Assembly (NCBI GenBank): GCA_039190895.1
Contig: JBCCXY010000011.1
Coordinates: 1 to 46,497 of the forward strand
DNA: 46,497 nucleotides
Source of the DNA: Ovoidimarina sp039190895
Lineage (GTDB): Bacteria > Pseudomonadota > Alphaproteobacteria > Rhodobacterales > Rhodobacteraceae
Direction of reading: 5' to 3'
Part shown: one piece after another, positions 1-8,800 of the stretch
Position numbering within the stretch: position 1 is the first letter of the stretch
Layout of the letters: every line of letters begins with the position of its first letter
Notes under the pieces: model-generated
Seen by the model: the letters and a program-made list of their open reading frames with translations, nothing else
What the model was told of the DNA's origin: nothing
Databases searched by the model: none
Program-made: the position numbers and the translations under genes

Positions 1-882
1 CAGGATGATCGCGTAGGCGGAGGCATAGCCGGTGCGCCACTTCTCAAACGCCTCGCGCTTGAGGTTGATCGACGTCAGTTCGGTCACCGAGCCGGGCCCG
101 CCGCCGGTCAGTTGGACCACAAGGTCGAACATCTTGAAGTTCTCGATCCCCCGGAACAGCACCGCCAGCATCAGGAACGGCAGGACCATCGGGATGGTGA
201 TCGTGAAGAACTGGCGCAGCTTGGAGGCGCGGTCGATCTCTGCCGCCTCATAGATGTAATCTGGGATACTTCGGAGCCCCGCGAGGCATATGAGCATCAC
301 GAATGGCGTCCACATCCACGTGTCCACGATCACGATGGACCAGGGCGCGAGATTCACCTGGCCCAGCATCTCGAAACTTGACGGGTCCTTCCCGGTGAAG
401 AACGCGATGATGTAATTGAAGAGGCCGATCTGCGGCTGGTACAGGAACTTCCAGAAGTTCCCGACCACGGCGGGCGACAGCATCATGGGCAACACGATGA
501 TCGTCGTCCACAGGTCGTTGCCCTTAAATTTCTTGTTGATGAGCCAGGCCAGCGTGAACCCGATCAGGACCTGAAAGAATATCGTCCAGAACAGGAAATG
601 CGCCGTCGCCTGCATGTTCAGCCAGATGTCGCTGTCTGTCAGGATACGCTCGTAATTGCGCAGGCCGATGAACTCCGGCTCTCGGTTCAGGCGGTTGGCG
701 CGGTAGTTGGTAAAGCTCAGCCGGATCGTCCAGATCAGCGGGAAGATGTTGATCGCCAGCAGCAGGAAGATCGTGGGGGCGACGAATATCCAGGCGATGG
801 CGCGGTCGGAAAGCCCCCGGATTTTGCGCGCAACTGGGGCGGGCGTTGCCGTGGCAACGCGATCGATTGTCCGGTCAGACAT
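1..882 (-). CDS. Sugar ABC transporter permease (MalF/UgpA-like), 3' end outside window
   Basis: The gene runs off the left edge: 294 codons are open from ATG 882 with no stop. It encodes an inner-membrane permease of a binding-protein-dependent carbohydrate importer (CUT1 type). After a short cytoplasmic N-terminus, a hydrophobic segment begins near residue 30 (AWIFVAPTIFLLLAINIFPLIW), with further membrane spans after it. The EAA loop that contacts the ATPase is visible late in the protein as YEAAEIDRASKLRQFF followed by ITIPMVLP; the usual glycine of the motif is Arg here. It follows the solute-binding protein gene on the same strand, separated by 87 bp holding two stem-loops. The second permease and the ATPase are presumably beyond the left edge. 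The substrate cannot be read from sequence. Confidence 0.93.
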   Translation of the reverse strand, partial: MSDRTIDRVATATPAPVARKIRGLSDRAIAWIFVAPTIFLLLAINIFPLIWTIRLSFTNYRANRLNREPEFIGLRNYERILTDSDIWLNMQATAHFLFWTIFFQVLIGFTLAWLINKKFKGNDLWTTIIVLPMMLSPAVVGNFWKFLYQPQIGLFNYIIAFFTGKDPSSFEMLGQVNLAPWSIVIVDTWMWTPFVMLICLAGLRSIPDYIYEAAEIDRASKLRQFFTITIPMVLPFLMLAVLFRGIENFKMFDLVVQLTGGGPGSVTELTSINLKREAFEKWRTGYASAYAIIL

Positions 883-914
883 GGTGTCCTCGGCCTGTCG
901 CTTGGAAGATGCGC

Positions 915-964
915 CGGGGTCCAGCGACCCCGACGCGGGAGGGTGACGGGCGCGAGGGCGCCCG
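915..964 (-). promoter_or_regulatory. Two tandem stem-loops between binding protein and permease genes
   Basis: Two perfect 7-bp stems with 4-nt loops lie just after the binding-protein stop codon: CGGGCGC/GCGCCCG (947-953 with 958-964) and CGGGGTC/GACCCCG (915-921 with 926-932). Neither is followed by a U-tract on the minus strand. Hairpins here commonly protect the binding-protein message or attenuate read-through so that binding protein exceeds permease; that role is inferred. Confidence 0.55.
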
Positions 965-969
965 CCGGA

Positions 970-2289
970 TCAGAGCTTGCCTTCGTCTTCGAAGACTTCC
1001 GTCCAATCCTCGATCAACTTGTCGAGCGCTTCCTGAGCCGTGCCCTGATCGGCCACGACGAAGTCATGCACGCGCTTTTGCATGGCGAGCAGAAGCTCGG
1101 CATAGGCCGGTTCCTGCCAGAAGTCCTGCACGCCATCCATGGCTTCCAGGAAGTCGCCCGCAAACGGCTGGCTGTCGACAAAGCCCGGGTCCTGCAGGAC
1201 GGAGTTGTGGGCCGAATAGCCGCCAAGCTCCCACCATTTTGCCTGCACGTCGGGCTGGGCGAACCACTTGATGTACTCAAGTGCGGCGTCCTGCTTGTCG
1301 GAATAGCTGACGACCGAGATGCCCTGACCGCCCAGCGTGGACGCCGCGACGTTCTGCGGGGGGTTCACGAAGAAGTCGATCTTGTCGCCACCCGTCGCCG
1401 GGTCAGCATAGAGGCCCGGGAAGAAGGCGAACCAGTTCATCGCCATTGCCACCTGACCCGATTTGAACGCGTCGAGCGATTCACCCATGTAGGCGTTGGT
1501 GTAGCCCGGCGGTGTCGCCGTTTCGTACAGCTCCTTGTAGAACTCCAGCGCCTCGACCGCCTCGGGCGAGTTTACGGCGCCTTCCATCTGATATGTGCCC
1601 GGCTCCGTCTCGTACTTGAAACCCCAGGGGTACAGCGCCGAGGTCACGCCCATGGTGATCCCTTCCGAGCCACGCTCGGTAAAGATCGAGGCGCCGTAGA
1701 CGGTCTGCCCGTCGATCTCACGGCCCTGGAAGAACTGGGCGATCTGCAGGAGTTCGCGCTGGGACTGCGGCTCGCGCAGGTCTTCGCCGGTGGCCTCCTT
1801 GTAGGCGGCTTGGATATCTTCGCGCTCGAACCAGTCCTTGCGGTAGAACCAGCCGTTCGCATCGCCCATCGCGGGCAGGGCATAGTAGTTCGGCTCCCCC
1901 TTCGGCCAGGTTGAATAGGCATAGACGGTCGCCGGGGCGAAATCGTCCATCGAGATGCCTTCGGCGTCGAAGAAATCGTTCAGTTGGACATAGTGCCCGT
2001 TCTCGGCCCCGCCGCCGATCCACTGGCTATCGCCGATCAGCAGGTCGCACAGTTTCCCGCCCGAGTTCAGCTCGTTCAGCATGCGGTCCGCAAAGTTGGG
2101 CCAGGGCACGAACTCAAAATTCATCGTGTGGCCGGACTGAGCTTCGAATTCCTTGGACAACTCGACCAGCGCATTCGCCGGGTCCCAAGCCGCCCAGCAG
2201 AGCGTCAGATCCTCAGCCGAAGCCGTCGATGCAGCGGTCGCAGTTGCAAGCGCAATCGCGCTGGCCGTGGCCAGTTTCGAATAAGACAT
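970..2289 (-). CDS. Extracellular sugar-binding protein of ABC importer (family 1)
   Basis: Predicted 439-residue periplasmic solute-binding protein that delivers a carbohydrate to the adjacent permease. A Sec signal peptide is clear (about residues 1-25, Ala-rich, ending near ASTASA before EDLTL). The mature part has the family-1 layout: an N-terminal lobe beginning LTLCWAAWDPAN, an aromatic-rich ligand region (W, Y and F around PNYYALPAMGDANGWFYR), and a C-terminal helical lobe. Length is typical. The start ATG 2289 is preceded by GGGAGGA four bases upstream; an overlapping ATG at 2293 is out of frame. It is the first gene of a minus-strand operon with the permease, behind the inverted repeat at 2346-2390. 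Glucoside, polyol or other sugar specificity cannot be decided. Confidence 0.93.
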   Translation of the reverse strand: MSYSKLATASAIALATATAASTASAEDLTLCWAAWDPANALVELSKEFEAQSGHTMNFEFVPWPNFADRMLNELNSGGKLCDLLIGDSQWIGGGAENGHYVQLNDFFDAEGISMDDFAPATVYAYSTWPKGEPNYYALPAMGDANGWFYRKDWFEREDIQAAYKEATGEDLREPQSQRELLQIAQFFQGREIDGQTVYGASIFTERGSEGITMGVTSALYPWGFKYETEPGTYQMEGAVNSPEAVEALEFYKELYETATPPGYTNAYMGESLDAFKSGQVAMAMNWFAFFPGLYADPATGGDKIDFFVNPPQNVAASTLGGQGISVVSYSDKQDAALEYIKWFAQPDVQAKWWELGGYSAHNSVLQDPGFVDSQPFAGDFLEAMDGVQDFWQEPAYAELLLAMQKRVHDFVVADQGTAQEALDKLIEDWTEVFEDEGKL

Positions 2290-2345
2290 TCATTCCTCCC
2301 TATCTCCGCCGCATATGTCGAATCACGGCCTGTCTCGATGCTAGA

Positions 2346-2390
2346 TGAGTTACGCACCTCAAGTCCACGATTTTTGAGGTGCGTAACTCA
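2346..2390. promoter_or_regulatory. 17-bp perfect inverted repeat, probable operator pair
   Basis: TGAGTTACGCACCTCAA (2346-2362) and its exact reverse complement (2374-2390) flank an 11-bp spacer between the sugar ABC operon and the divergent monooxygenase gene. Each arm is itself an imperfect 16-bp palindrome with a central CG (TGAGkTrCGyAmCTCA), as seen for operators of LacI-type regulators. The two centres are 29 bp apart. A further partial copy, TGAGGTG, sits at 2425-2431. A binding site for a sugar-responsive repressor acting on the ABC operon is inferred; no regulator gene is in the window. Confidence 0.6.
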
Positions 2391-2452
2391 AAAATCTGAT
2401 TAATTCATTAAAAGCAGTAATTTATGAGGTGAGCTCTTGACGGAGGTGCTCA

Positions 2453-2821
2453 ATGCAGACCACGAATGCAACGACGAAATCGATACCGGGACCCCCTTCG
2501 ATGTACATTGCCATGAACCGATTTTCCGTCCGTGCCGAAAACGCCGAACCGTTCGAAGCGCTGTGGCTGGGGCGGGAGAGTCACTTGCACAAGATGGACG
2601 GGTTCGTCGCATTCCACATGCTGCGCGGGCCGGAAGAAGATGGGGTGATCCTGTACTCTTCGCACACGACCTGGGCGTCGGAAGACGCATTCCGCGACTG
2701 GACCCGAAGCGAAAGCTTCCGCGCGGCGCACAAGGACGCGGGCACCACGGCAAAGCTTCACGAGGGCCACCCGAAGTTTGAGGGCTTTTCTGTTATCCAG
2801 ACTATCGACAGCGCGTCTTAG
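2453..2821 (+). CDS. IsdG/HmuQ-type antibiotic biosynthesis monooxygenase (ABM) domain protein, likely heme-degrading
   Basis: Predicted 122-residue cytoplasmic protein with one ABM ferredoxin-like domain from about residue 17 (MYIAMNRF). The spacing of three residues fits the Asn-Trp-His triad of IsdG-type heme oxygenases: Asn22 in AMNRF, Trp83 in FRDW and His93 in FRAAH, with exactly ten residues between Trp and His. That family opens the heme ring to release iron without a cytochrome P450 reductase. The start at 2453 is chosen for a strong GGAGGT five bases upstream; an internal ATG at 2501 would match the usual family N-terminus and leave out 16 extra residues. It is transcribed away from the sugar ABC operon. 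No heme-uptake gene lies nearby, so heme degradation is inferred from the residues only. Confidence 0.8.
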   Translation: MQTTNATTKSIPGPPSMYIAMNRFSVRAENAEPFEALWLGRESHLHKMDGFVAFHMLRGPEEDGVILYSSHTTWASEDAFRDWTRSESFRAAHKDAGTTAKLHEGHPKFEGFSVIQTIDSAS

Positions 2822-2872
2822 GGGCCGCTCATCGAGCTCTTGCAAGCTCGCCTCGCTAGCATTCCCGCGGCG

Positions 2873-3772
2873 TCACTGGCTCAGGCTGCGAAGAAGCGCG
2901 CGGCGGGCGGCGAATGCCTCGGGCAGGCGGGTTGCTTGGGTGGGGGCGAACAGGCCGTTGTAGTCGCCGACGAAAAGGATGCGCTGGTTCGACAAGCCCG
3001 ACAGCCGCAGTGAGCGCGCAAAGCTGTGCCCCAGCCCCGACACGCGGAAGCCGGGCCGACCCGGCGCCGGCTCCAGGTACCCCTCAACCGCAAGCCGTGT
3101 CAGCGGCTCGCGCGGGCTCAAGAACCGTTCGGTGATCATACGCTCCGCGACGAACGCGCCGCTTGCAGGGTCGTATCTGCCAATGGCCTCCCCGAACCCG
3201 CCGTTCCGCAGCGAACTGCGACCACGTCCAGCGATGTCCAACCCGCCGATCCGGCTGCCCAGGCCTTGCCGGGTTGCTGTGCCCGACACCAGATCACGGT
3301 CGCTGCGCGGCGCCGCAAGGCGGCTTGCGATCACCTCGTTCCCGCGCCAGACACCAAGAACCGCCACGCGATCTCCGACCCGCGCACCGCCCGAACGCTC
3401 AAGTCGAACCGGTGTGCCGTTGACAACAAGGCGCCCGCCGGACGCTTCCGTCACCGTTCCAATTAGGGGGTAGTTCACCCGAACGCGCCGGGCCACCAGC
3501 GCATCCGCAGGCCCCGACGCCTCAACGGTCAGGCTGTCGCCGACCCGCAAACGCTCATCCGACAGCGGCCCGAACACGTCTTCAAATCGGGTGCCACGCC
3601 CGAACTCGACCCGGGAGCCCGCCAGGATGAGGCTGCCGAAATCCGTCAACACACCGACGATCCCGGTCCCACCAATGCCGCCTTCGCCCTCACGCTTTTC
3701 CTGCCCGAGGCCGGGCGTGGGAAACAGGACCGAGGCGGTGCCAAGAGCAAGCAGGGCGCGACGTGACAGCAT
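2873..3772 (-). CDS. DUF5666-type exported beta-rich protein
   Basis: Predicted 299-residue exported protein. The N-terminus LSRRALLALGTAS looks like a twin-Arg-type or Sec signal ending near PGLGQ. The mature part consists of repeated short beta modules of the kind 'GTVTEASGGRLVVNGTPV' and 'VGDRVAVLG', which I associate with DUF5666 proteins; molecular function is unknown. ATG 3772 begins one base after the stop of the upstream DUF6502 gene (TAACATG), suggesting translational coupling. In-frame alternatives at 3799 (ATG) and 3802 (TTG) would put charged residues before the signal and overlap the upstream gene. Export to the periplasm or surface is likely; the rest is unassigned. Confidence 0.75.
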   Translation of the reverse strand: MLSRRALLALGTASVLFPTPGLGQEKREGEGGIGGTGIVGVLTDFGSLILAGSRVEFGRGTRFEDVFGPLSDERLRVGDSLTVEASGPADALVARRVRVNYPLIGTVTEASGGRLVVNGTPVRLERSGGARVGDRVAVLGVWRGNEVIASRLAAPRSDRDLVSGTATRQGLGSRIGGLDIAGRGRSSLRNGGFGEAIGRYDPASGAFVAERMITERFLSPREPLTRLAVEGYLEPAPGRPGFRVSGLGHSFARSLRLSGLSNQRILFVGDYNGLFAPTQATRLPEAFAARRALLRSLSQ

Positions 3773-3773
3773 G

Positions 3774-4595
3774 TTAGTTCCCACCCTTTTGTTCTTCATC
3801 AACCTCGTCTTCGGAATAGAAGAAAACCCCGAAGCGGAAGCGATGCGTGGCGTCGTCTTTCTGGCTGTCGCGCGCCTGATGGGCCCGCGCGTTGGCGTTG
3901 ATTTTCAGGAGCGCCTCGACCCAGATCGCCCGAGTCTCGGCTTCGATCTGGTCGACGGACTCTCGCGTCAGCAGATCGTAAAACACGGCGCGTTCAAGGA
4001 ACGGCGGCTTTTCGGCCAGCAGGTTGTCGACGGCGGCATTCATGTGATCGCCAAGGTTTAGCGAGAAGAAATGCAGCTTCTGATCCAGGTTCGCCGACCC
4101 GACGAGCGCCTGCGCATCCAGCGCGACCATCTCGCCATCCATCCGGACCACGCCCTGACGCAGCAACTCGTCCAGCACGGCGCGCGGGCGGATGTCCCGG
4201 CTCACTTCCTGCACAAGGCTATCAAAGCCGCCGTCACCGCTGCGGGGCAGGGGGCGCGGCTCCCCGTTTGCGTCAAGCAGCGTGGGGTCCGACAGCCACC
4301 GACCAACGACAGTGGCCAGCATCGAAAAGCGCCGCCGCTCACCCGTGTCAGCCTCTTCCGGCTGGCGGAAGGTCTTCACATCGCGCCGGTGAACCCCGGT
4401 GGCAACGCTGATCGCGCTGTCGGTGGGCGTCGTAAGCTCCGCCTCGGCAACCTCCACATAGGTGCGCTTCACGATGCGATAAAAGGCAGGTGCTGCCACG
4501 CCTTGCGCAATCAGCGCACGGACAAGCGGCCGGAGGATACCCCGAAGCGCACGCTCGAAAAGGGTCGACTTCGTGAAGAGGTCGCGATCTGCCAT
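3774..4595 (-). CDS. DUF6502 family protein
   Basis: Predicted 273-residue cytoplasmic protein, helical, with an N-terminal region that reads like a winged-helix domain (LRPLVRALIAQGVAAPAFYRIVKRTYVEVA, then TDSAISVATGVHRRDVK). The remaining two thirds have no motif I recognise. Its match to DUF6502 and its pairing with a DUF5666 gene are from memory of the families; function is unknown, and a DNA-binding role is an inference from the N-terminus. ATG 4595 is chosen; a GTG at 4631 would add 12 residues reaching into the repeat element at 4613-4625. It is divergent from the FAS1 gene and lies directly upstream of the DUF5666 gene in one operon. Confidence 0.72.
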   Translation of the reverse strand: MADRDLFTKSTLFERALRGILRPLVRALIAQGVAAPAFYRIVKRTYVEVAEAELTTPTDSAISVATGVHRRDVKTFRQPEEADTGERRRFSMLATVVGRWLSDPTLLDANGEPRPLPRSGDGGFDSLVQEVSRDIRPRAVLDELLRQGVVRMDGEMVALDAQALVGSANLDQKLHFFSLNLGDHMNAAVDNLLAEKPPFLERAVFYDLLTRESVDQIEAETRAIWVEALLKINANARAHQARDSQKDDATHRFRFGVFFYSEDEVDEEQKGGN

Positions 4596-4612
4596 CCGCG
4601 CAATATGGGCGG

Positions 4613-4694
4613 GCGTGTGAAAAATTTCCACGAAAATACTTGCCTGACAGCAATGCTGCGATAGATTGCCTCAGCGTGTGAAAAATGCACACGC
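4613..4694. promoter_or_regulatory. Repeated GCGTGTGAAAAAT element in divergent promoter region
   Basis: The 13-mer GCGTGTGAAAAAT occurs at 4613-4625 and again at 4674-4686, 61 bp apart, between the divergent DUF6502 and FAS1 genes. The second copy forms a perfect dyad, GCGTGTG (4674-4680) with CACACGC (4688-4694); the first forms a weaker one, CGTG with CACG. A possible sigma-70 promoter for the FAS1 gene (TTGCCT 4640-4645, 16-bp gap, TAGATT 4662-4667) lies between them. A binding site pair for one regulator, perhaps the DUF6502 product, is inferred. Confidence 0.5.
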
Positions 4695-4711
4695 AATGAG
4701 AGGACTGTCCG

Positions 4712-5197
4712 GTGAAAGCCACTTCAATTTTCAAATCTGCCGTCGTTGCCGGTGCCCTGGCACTGTCGGCCTGTGCCACCCCAACCTCGAACCCGAACAT
4801 CGTCGAGGTCGCGCAATCCGCAGGGGATTTCGGAACTCTGGTGGCCGCCGTCACGGCAGCGGATCTGGCCGGGACGCTCAGTAGCCCGGGGCCGTTCACG
4901 GTATTCGCACCCACGGATGAGGCATTTGCCGCCCTGCCAGCCGGAACAGTCGAAAACCTGCTGAAGCCCGAGAACAAGGACCAACTGGTCGCGATCCTGA
5001 CGTACCACGTCATCCCGGGTGAGGTCTTTGCCGCCGATCTGGCCGGCAAGCGCCTCAATGTCGGGACGGTGAACGGCGCCCAGGTCCATGTCGACGGTCG
5101 GGGCGGCGTAAAGGTCAACAACGCCAACGTTGTCGCCGCGGATATCGATGCGTCGAACGGAGTCATCCACGTCATCGACAGGGTTCTGCTGCCGTGA
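4712..5197 (+). CDS. Fasciclin (FAS1) domain lipoprotein
   Basis: Predicted 161-residue lipoprotein with one FAS1 domain. The signal peptide ends in the lipobox LSAC (Cys about residue 21), so the protein should be anchored in the periplasmic leaflet of a membrane. The domain starts near residue 32 and shows the FAS1 hallmarks: FGTLVAAVTAADL, FTVFAPTDEAFAAL, LVAILTYHVIPGEV, and a C-terminal NGVIHVIDRVLLP. FAS1 domains act in adhesion and matrix contact; the ligand is unknown. The GTG start is supported by AGAGGA seven bases upstream. It precedes the VPLPA-CTERM gene by 47 bp and may be cotranscribed with it. Confidence 0.93.
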   Translation: MKATSIFKSAVVAGALALSACATPTSNPNIVEVAQSAGDFGTLVAAVTAADLAGTLSSPGPFTVFAPTDEAFAALPAGTVENLLKPENKDQLVAILTYHVIPGEVFAADLAGKRLNVGTVNGAQVHVDGRGGVKVNNANVVAADIDASNGVIHVIDRVLLP

Positions 5198-5244
5198 CGG
5201 GGTGAGTGAAGACCCTAACCAATAATCCAACGGAGGATGTAACT

Positions 5245-5829
5245 ATGAAGAAGCTATTTGCGATTGTCGGCCTCGTGGTGGGGCTGGCAACAGGTGCGGC
5301 GCAGGCCGCGTCTATCGTCGGCGGTGAAACAACCGTCGCCGTGACAGCACCGCTTGGTGATCTGGGCCTTGGCGGCGCGCCGTTCGGGACCGCAACCGCC
5401 GATGGTGGCGTGTTTGCCTTCCCGGTTACCGGCGGCACGTCGGACAGCAGCGGTCTGCTGATTGAGCATGACGGCAGCGGCGTCACGCTGTTCACGCTCG
5501 ACATCAACGACACCAGCGCGGTGACGGTCGGGAACTTTCTGATCGATACGGCTCAGGCAACCGTGTTCGGCGACGTCCTCGGCGGCCCAAGCGGACTCGA
5601 CCTGTTCAGCTTCGGAACGGTCGATTCCAGTGGCATCGGACTCAATATCACGTCGACCCTCGCGGGCGCGCTGACCGACATCTTCGGCGCCCCCGACTTG
5701 GCCGGTGTGGAATTCGGCGTGGCCAACACCAGCCCAAGCGTCGTGCCGCTTCCAGCCAGCGCCCTGCTCATGCTGGGCGGTCTTGGCGCGCTCGGAGTTT
5801 TCCGCATGCGCGGTCGCGCGAATGCCTAA
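5245..5829 (+). CDS. VPLPA-CTERM sorting-domain protein
   Basis: Predicted 194-residue exported protein. It has a Sec signal (residues 1-21, ending AAQAA), a Gly/Asp/Thr-rich beta-type middle with no recognised domain, and a C-terminal tripartite signal: VPLPAS, a hydrophobic stretch (ALLMLGGLGALGVF) and a basic tail (RMRGRANA). That tail is the VPLPA variant of the PEP-CTERM signal, processed by an exosortase and linked to exopolysaccharide-associated surface display. No exosortase gene is in this window. ATG 5245 has a good GGAGGA seven bases upstream; extension upstream to 5206 is unlikely. It lies downstream of the FAS1 lipoprotein gene and is closed by a strong hairpin. Confidence 0.88.
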   Translation: MKKLFAIVGLVVGLATGAAQAASIVGGETTVAVTAPLGDLGLGGAPFGTATADGGVFAFPVTGGTSDSSGLLIEHDGSGVTLFTLDINDTSAVTVGNFLIDTAQATVFGDVLGGPSGLDLFSFGTVDSSGIGLNITSTLAGALTDIFGAPDLAGVEFGVANTSPSVVPLPASALLMLGGLGALGVFRMRGRANA

Positions 5830-5839
5830 GCAAGAAAAT

Positions 5840-5869
5840 GCACTTGGGGCGGGTCACTGCCCCAAGTGC
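5840..5869. terminator. Bidirectional hairpin between convergent genes
   Basis: GCACTTGGGGC (5840-5850) pairs perfectly with GCCCCAAGTGC (5859-5869) around an 8-nt loop. It lies between the stop codons of the VPLPA-CTERM gene and the convergent cadherin/PA14 gene, 11 bp from each. There is no long T-run, but position and strength suggest a shared terminator or 3'-end stabiliser. Confidence 0.75.
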
Positions 5870-5880
5870 GCCTCGTCAGG

Positions 5881-8800
5881 TCACCAATCGTAACGTTCGT
5901 AGGTGTCCATGTGCTCCTCCGATCCCTTCGGATCATCAAGCGCAACGATCTCTTCCGCCATGACGTTGTCGGACGAGTCCTCGCGGTCGCCGTCGTCCTC
6001 TTTCGTCCACGCAGCCGCACCGCGCTCGCCATCGGCGTCCGACTCCATGATCAGCACGTCGCCGTCCTGTTTGACGGTCATGCGACCGACCACGGCATCT
6101 TCCCCGACCCTTGCCTCGAAAGACGTCTGGTCCTTTGAAAGCTGACCATTGAAGTGCCGCGACACGGTGGTCACCTGACCCTCGATAGTGCCGACAAATC
6201 CGGACGGCGGTGCGATCTGCAGGAAATCGAGGTCATGGCCGCTCACATCAAGTGAGCCGCCGTCCGAGACGAGGGTTTTCTCACCAAGAAACACCACCGT
6301 GTCTGCCGGAAGGCCGTCGATGACGACAGATTGCAGGTCCGTTCCGTCATCCACATGGATCGCCACTTCAAGGGTGCCGTTCTGCTCAATCTCAAGGTCG
6401 GGCTTGGCAGTGACAGGCTCCCGCCCATCGGTGTCCGGACCCTCCCAATCAAGCTTCAACCCGGCGAACCCTTCGTTCTCAAAGTACAAGACCTCGATGT
6501 CGTATTCGCCAGGCTCCAGCTCGATCTTGCCTTCACGCGTCCGGTAGGACTGCAGGCCGTCATGCCCCACAACCTCTTTACCATTGATAAGCAAACGAAC
6601 CCCGTCATCGCCGCCAAGATAGAACGTGTATGTTCCGCCCTCGGTCACCTCAATCTGGCCTTCGATCCGGGCGGCGAAAGTGTCGGTGTCTCCGCCCTCC
6701 CAGAACGAACCGCGGCTGTTCTCATAGCTGATGTCGCCGACGATTTCCTCGTGCGCCGGTTTCATGCCCCAGTCAACCTGGTCTAGGTCGGTCAGATTGT
6801 GATCAAGGTCGAAGTACGTCGCCTTGAACCCGCCCGTCAGCTCAACGCTCGCGTCCGGCAAGAAGGCTTCGGTCACGTCGATGTCGATCGGGTGTGCGAC
6901 CTCAATGATCTCGCCGTTGAATGGCTGCGCCACGACAACCTGCGGATCGAATGCGCGGGCCGAGCCGTGGGGCGGCTTGATTGTCAGCCCGGACAAGTCG
7001 AGCCCTGTCAGATCAATGCTCCCGTCCTCACCAGCCGTCATCGCTTTGTCACTCACATGCATGATGGTCCCCTCCGGCACGCCATCAAGACGGATCTCGG
7101 CATCGTCGCCGAGATTGCTGATCTGCAGATCCAGCGGGACCGCAACCCCTTCGATCCCGGCGATGGCGTCGTCCGGCGCCTCAACCAATTGACGACCGTC
7201 AATGCCAGGGCCTTCCCACTCCAAGTGAAGCCCGGCCCGTCCGCCATTTTCGAAATAGCGCACCTCGATGTGGTGATTGCCGGGCGGAAGCTCGATCTCG
7301 CCAGAGCGCGTGCGGAACGAATGCTCGCCGTCGTTGTCGATCAGCTTCTGCCCGTTCACGTACAGGGCCGCGCCATCGTCCGCACCAAGGTGGAACGTGA
7401 ACGTCCCGCCCTCGTCGACGGCGATGTTGCCCTGGACGCGCGCGCCAAACGTGTCTTTGCTTCCGCCCTCCCAGAAGGACTCATTGCCATTCGCGTAATC
7501 GATGTCCTGCGTGACCTCCGAGAACGTCGGATCCGCGCTCCAATCAATGTCCGACAGCACCCTCAGATTGGCGTCCATGTCGAAGTAATCAGCCGTAAAG
7601 CCAGACCCGACCGACACTGTGGGTGGAGTGTAGACGTTAATCTCAAACGTCTCCGTCACGCTCAGGCCGCCGGAATCGGTCGCCGTGACCGACAGCTTCA
7701 GGGCGGCATCGTCCGCCGACATCTCGCTGCCCGGCTTCACACGCAGCTCACCTTCGACGACCTCAAAGCGATCGTCCGAGACGCTAAACGTCAGCGCGTC
7801 GCCCGCATCCGGATCAACCGCCTTGATCCGCCCGACAACCGCACCGTCCTCGCTTGCAATGACCGTCTGGCTGTCCAGCGCGATCTGCTCGGGCGCCTCG
7901 TTCACGTCGGCGACGGTAACCTCGAAACTCTCGGTCAGGCTCAGACCGCCGCTGTCAGTCGCCGTGACTTCAAGCGTGATCGAAGCCGCCTCTTCGTGAT
8001 CAAGGGACACGCCAGGCTTCAGCCGAACCTCGCCACCCACGACCTCAAACCGGTCGTCCGAAACGGTGAAGGTGTGCGTTTCGCCCTCGTCCGGATCAAC
8101 CACGGACAGCGTGCCGACAACCGAACCCTCTGCGCTCTCCAGAACGCCAAGCTCGCCCGCCGCGAAATCACTCACGATGTGGGCGGTCCCACCAAGCGTT
8201 AGATCATGATCGCCCGCGCGGTCCACAACCACGCCGTCAACGGCCTCATCCATGACCCAGTTCAGCAGCAACCCGTCAGTCCCGGCCGGATCATCAATCG
8301 GGCCGCCCGCGTTTTCGGCGATCTCATCCGCCGTCCGCACATGATCGAACAGGCGAACCTCAGCCACCTGACCTTCGAAGATCTGCCGCTCGTCAAACCG
8401 CCCGCCTTCGGCATCCTGCTCTTGCCCAAGCGCAATGGTGCCGTCGGATTTCAGCGGATCCGCCGGGATCGTCCGCTCAACAGCAAGGTCCCCATCGACG
8501 AAGATCTGCAGGTCGCCCGTGGCCTGATCCCACGTGACGGCAAGGTCATGCATCCCACCATCCAGGATCTCGTCAGCCTCAAGCCCGGTCTGATACCGCT
8601 TGCCACCCACGAAGATCTCAAGCGGCCCATCCGCGCCCTTCGGTGCCCATAACAGAAACTCGTTGCCGTAACTTGTGCCGTCTGCAGCATACGAGAAGAC
8701 CGAAACACCGTGCGTCGGCGCCGGATCAACCGACTGAAAGCGCATCTCAAGCGTCAGGGCATCCGACGGGAAATCCGCCATGTCGCGCAGCAGGGCGACG

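Noticed and set aside
598..1914. 438-codon plus-strand frame opposite the sugar-binding protein and permease
   Set aside because: It spans two real genes on the other strand and the gap between them, and its translation has no recognisable domain.
6799..8202. 467-codon open frame on the plus strand inside the cadherin/PA14 gene
   Set aside because: It is antisense to a well-supported multi-domain protein; its length reflects high GC and biased third positions, and its translation is Arg/His/Val-rich without motifs.
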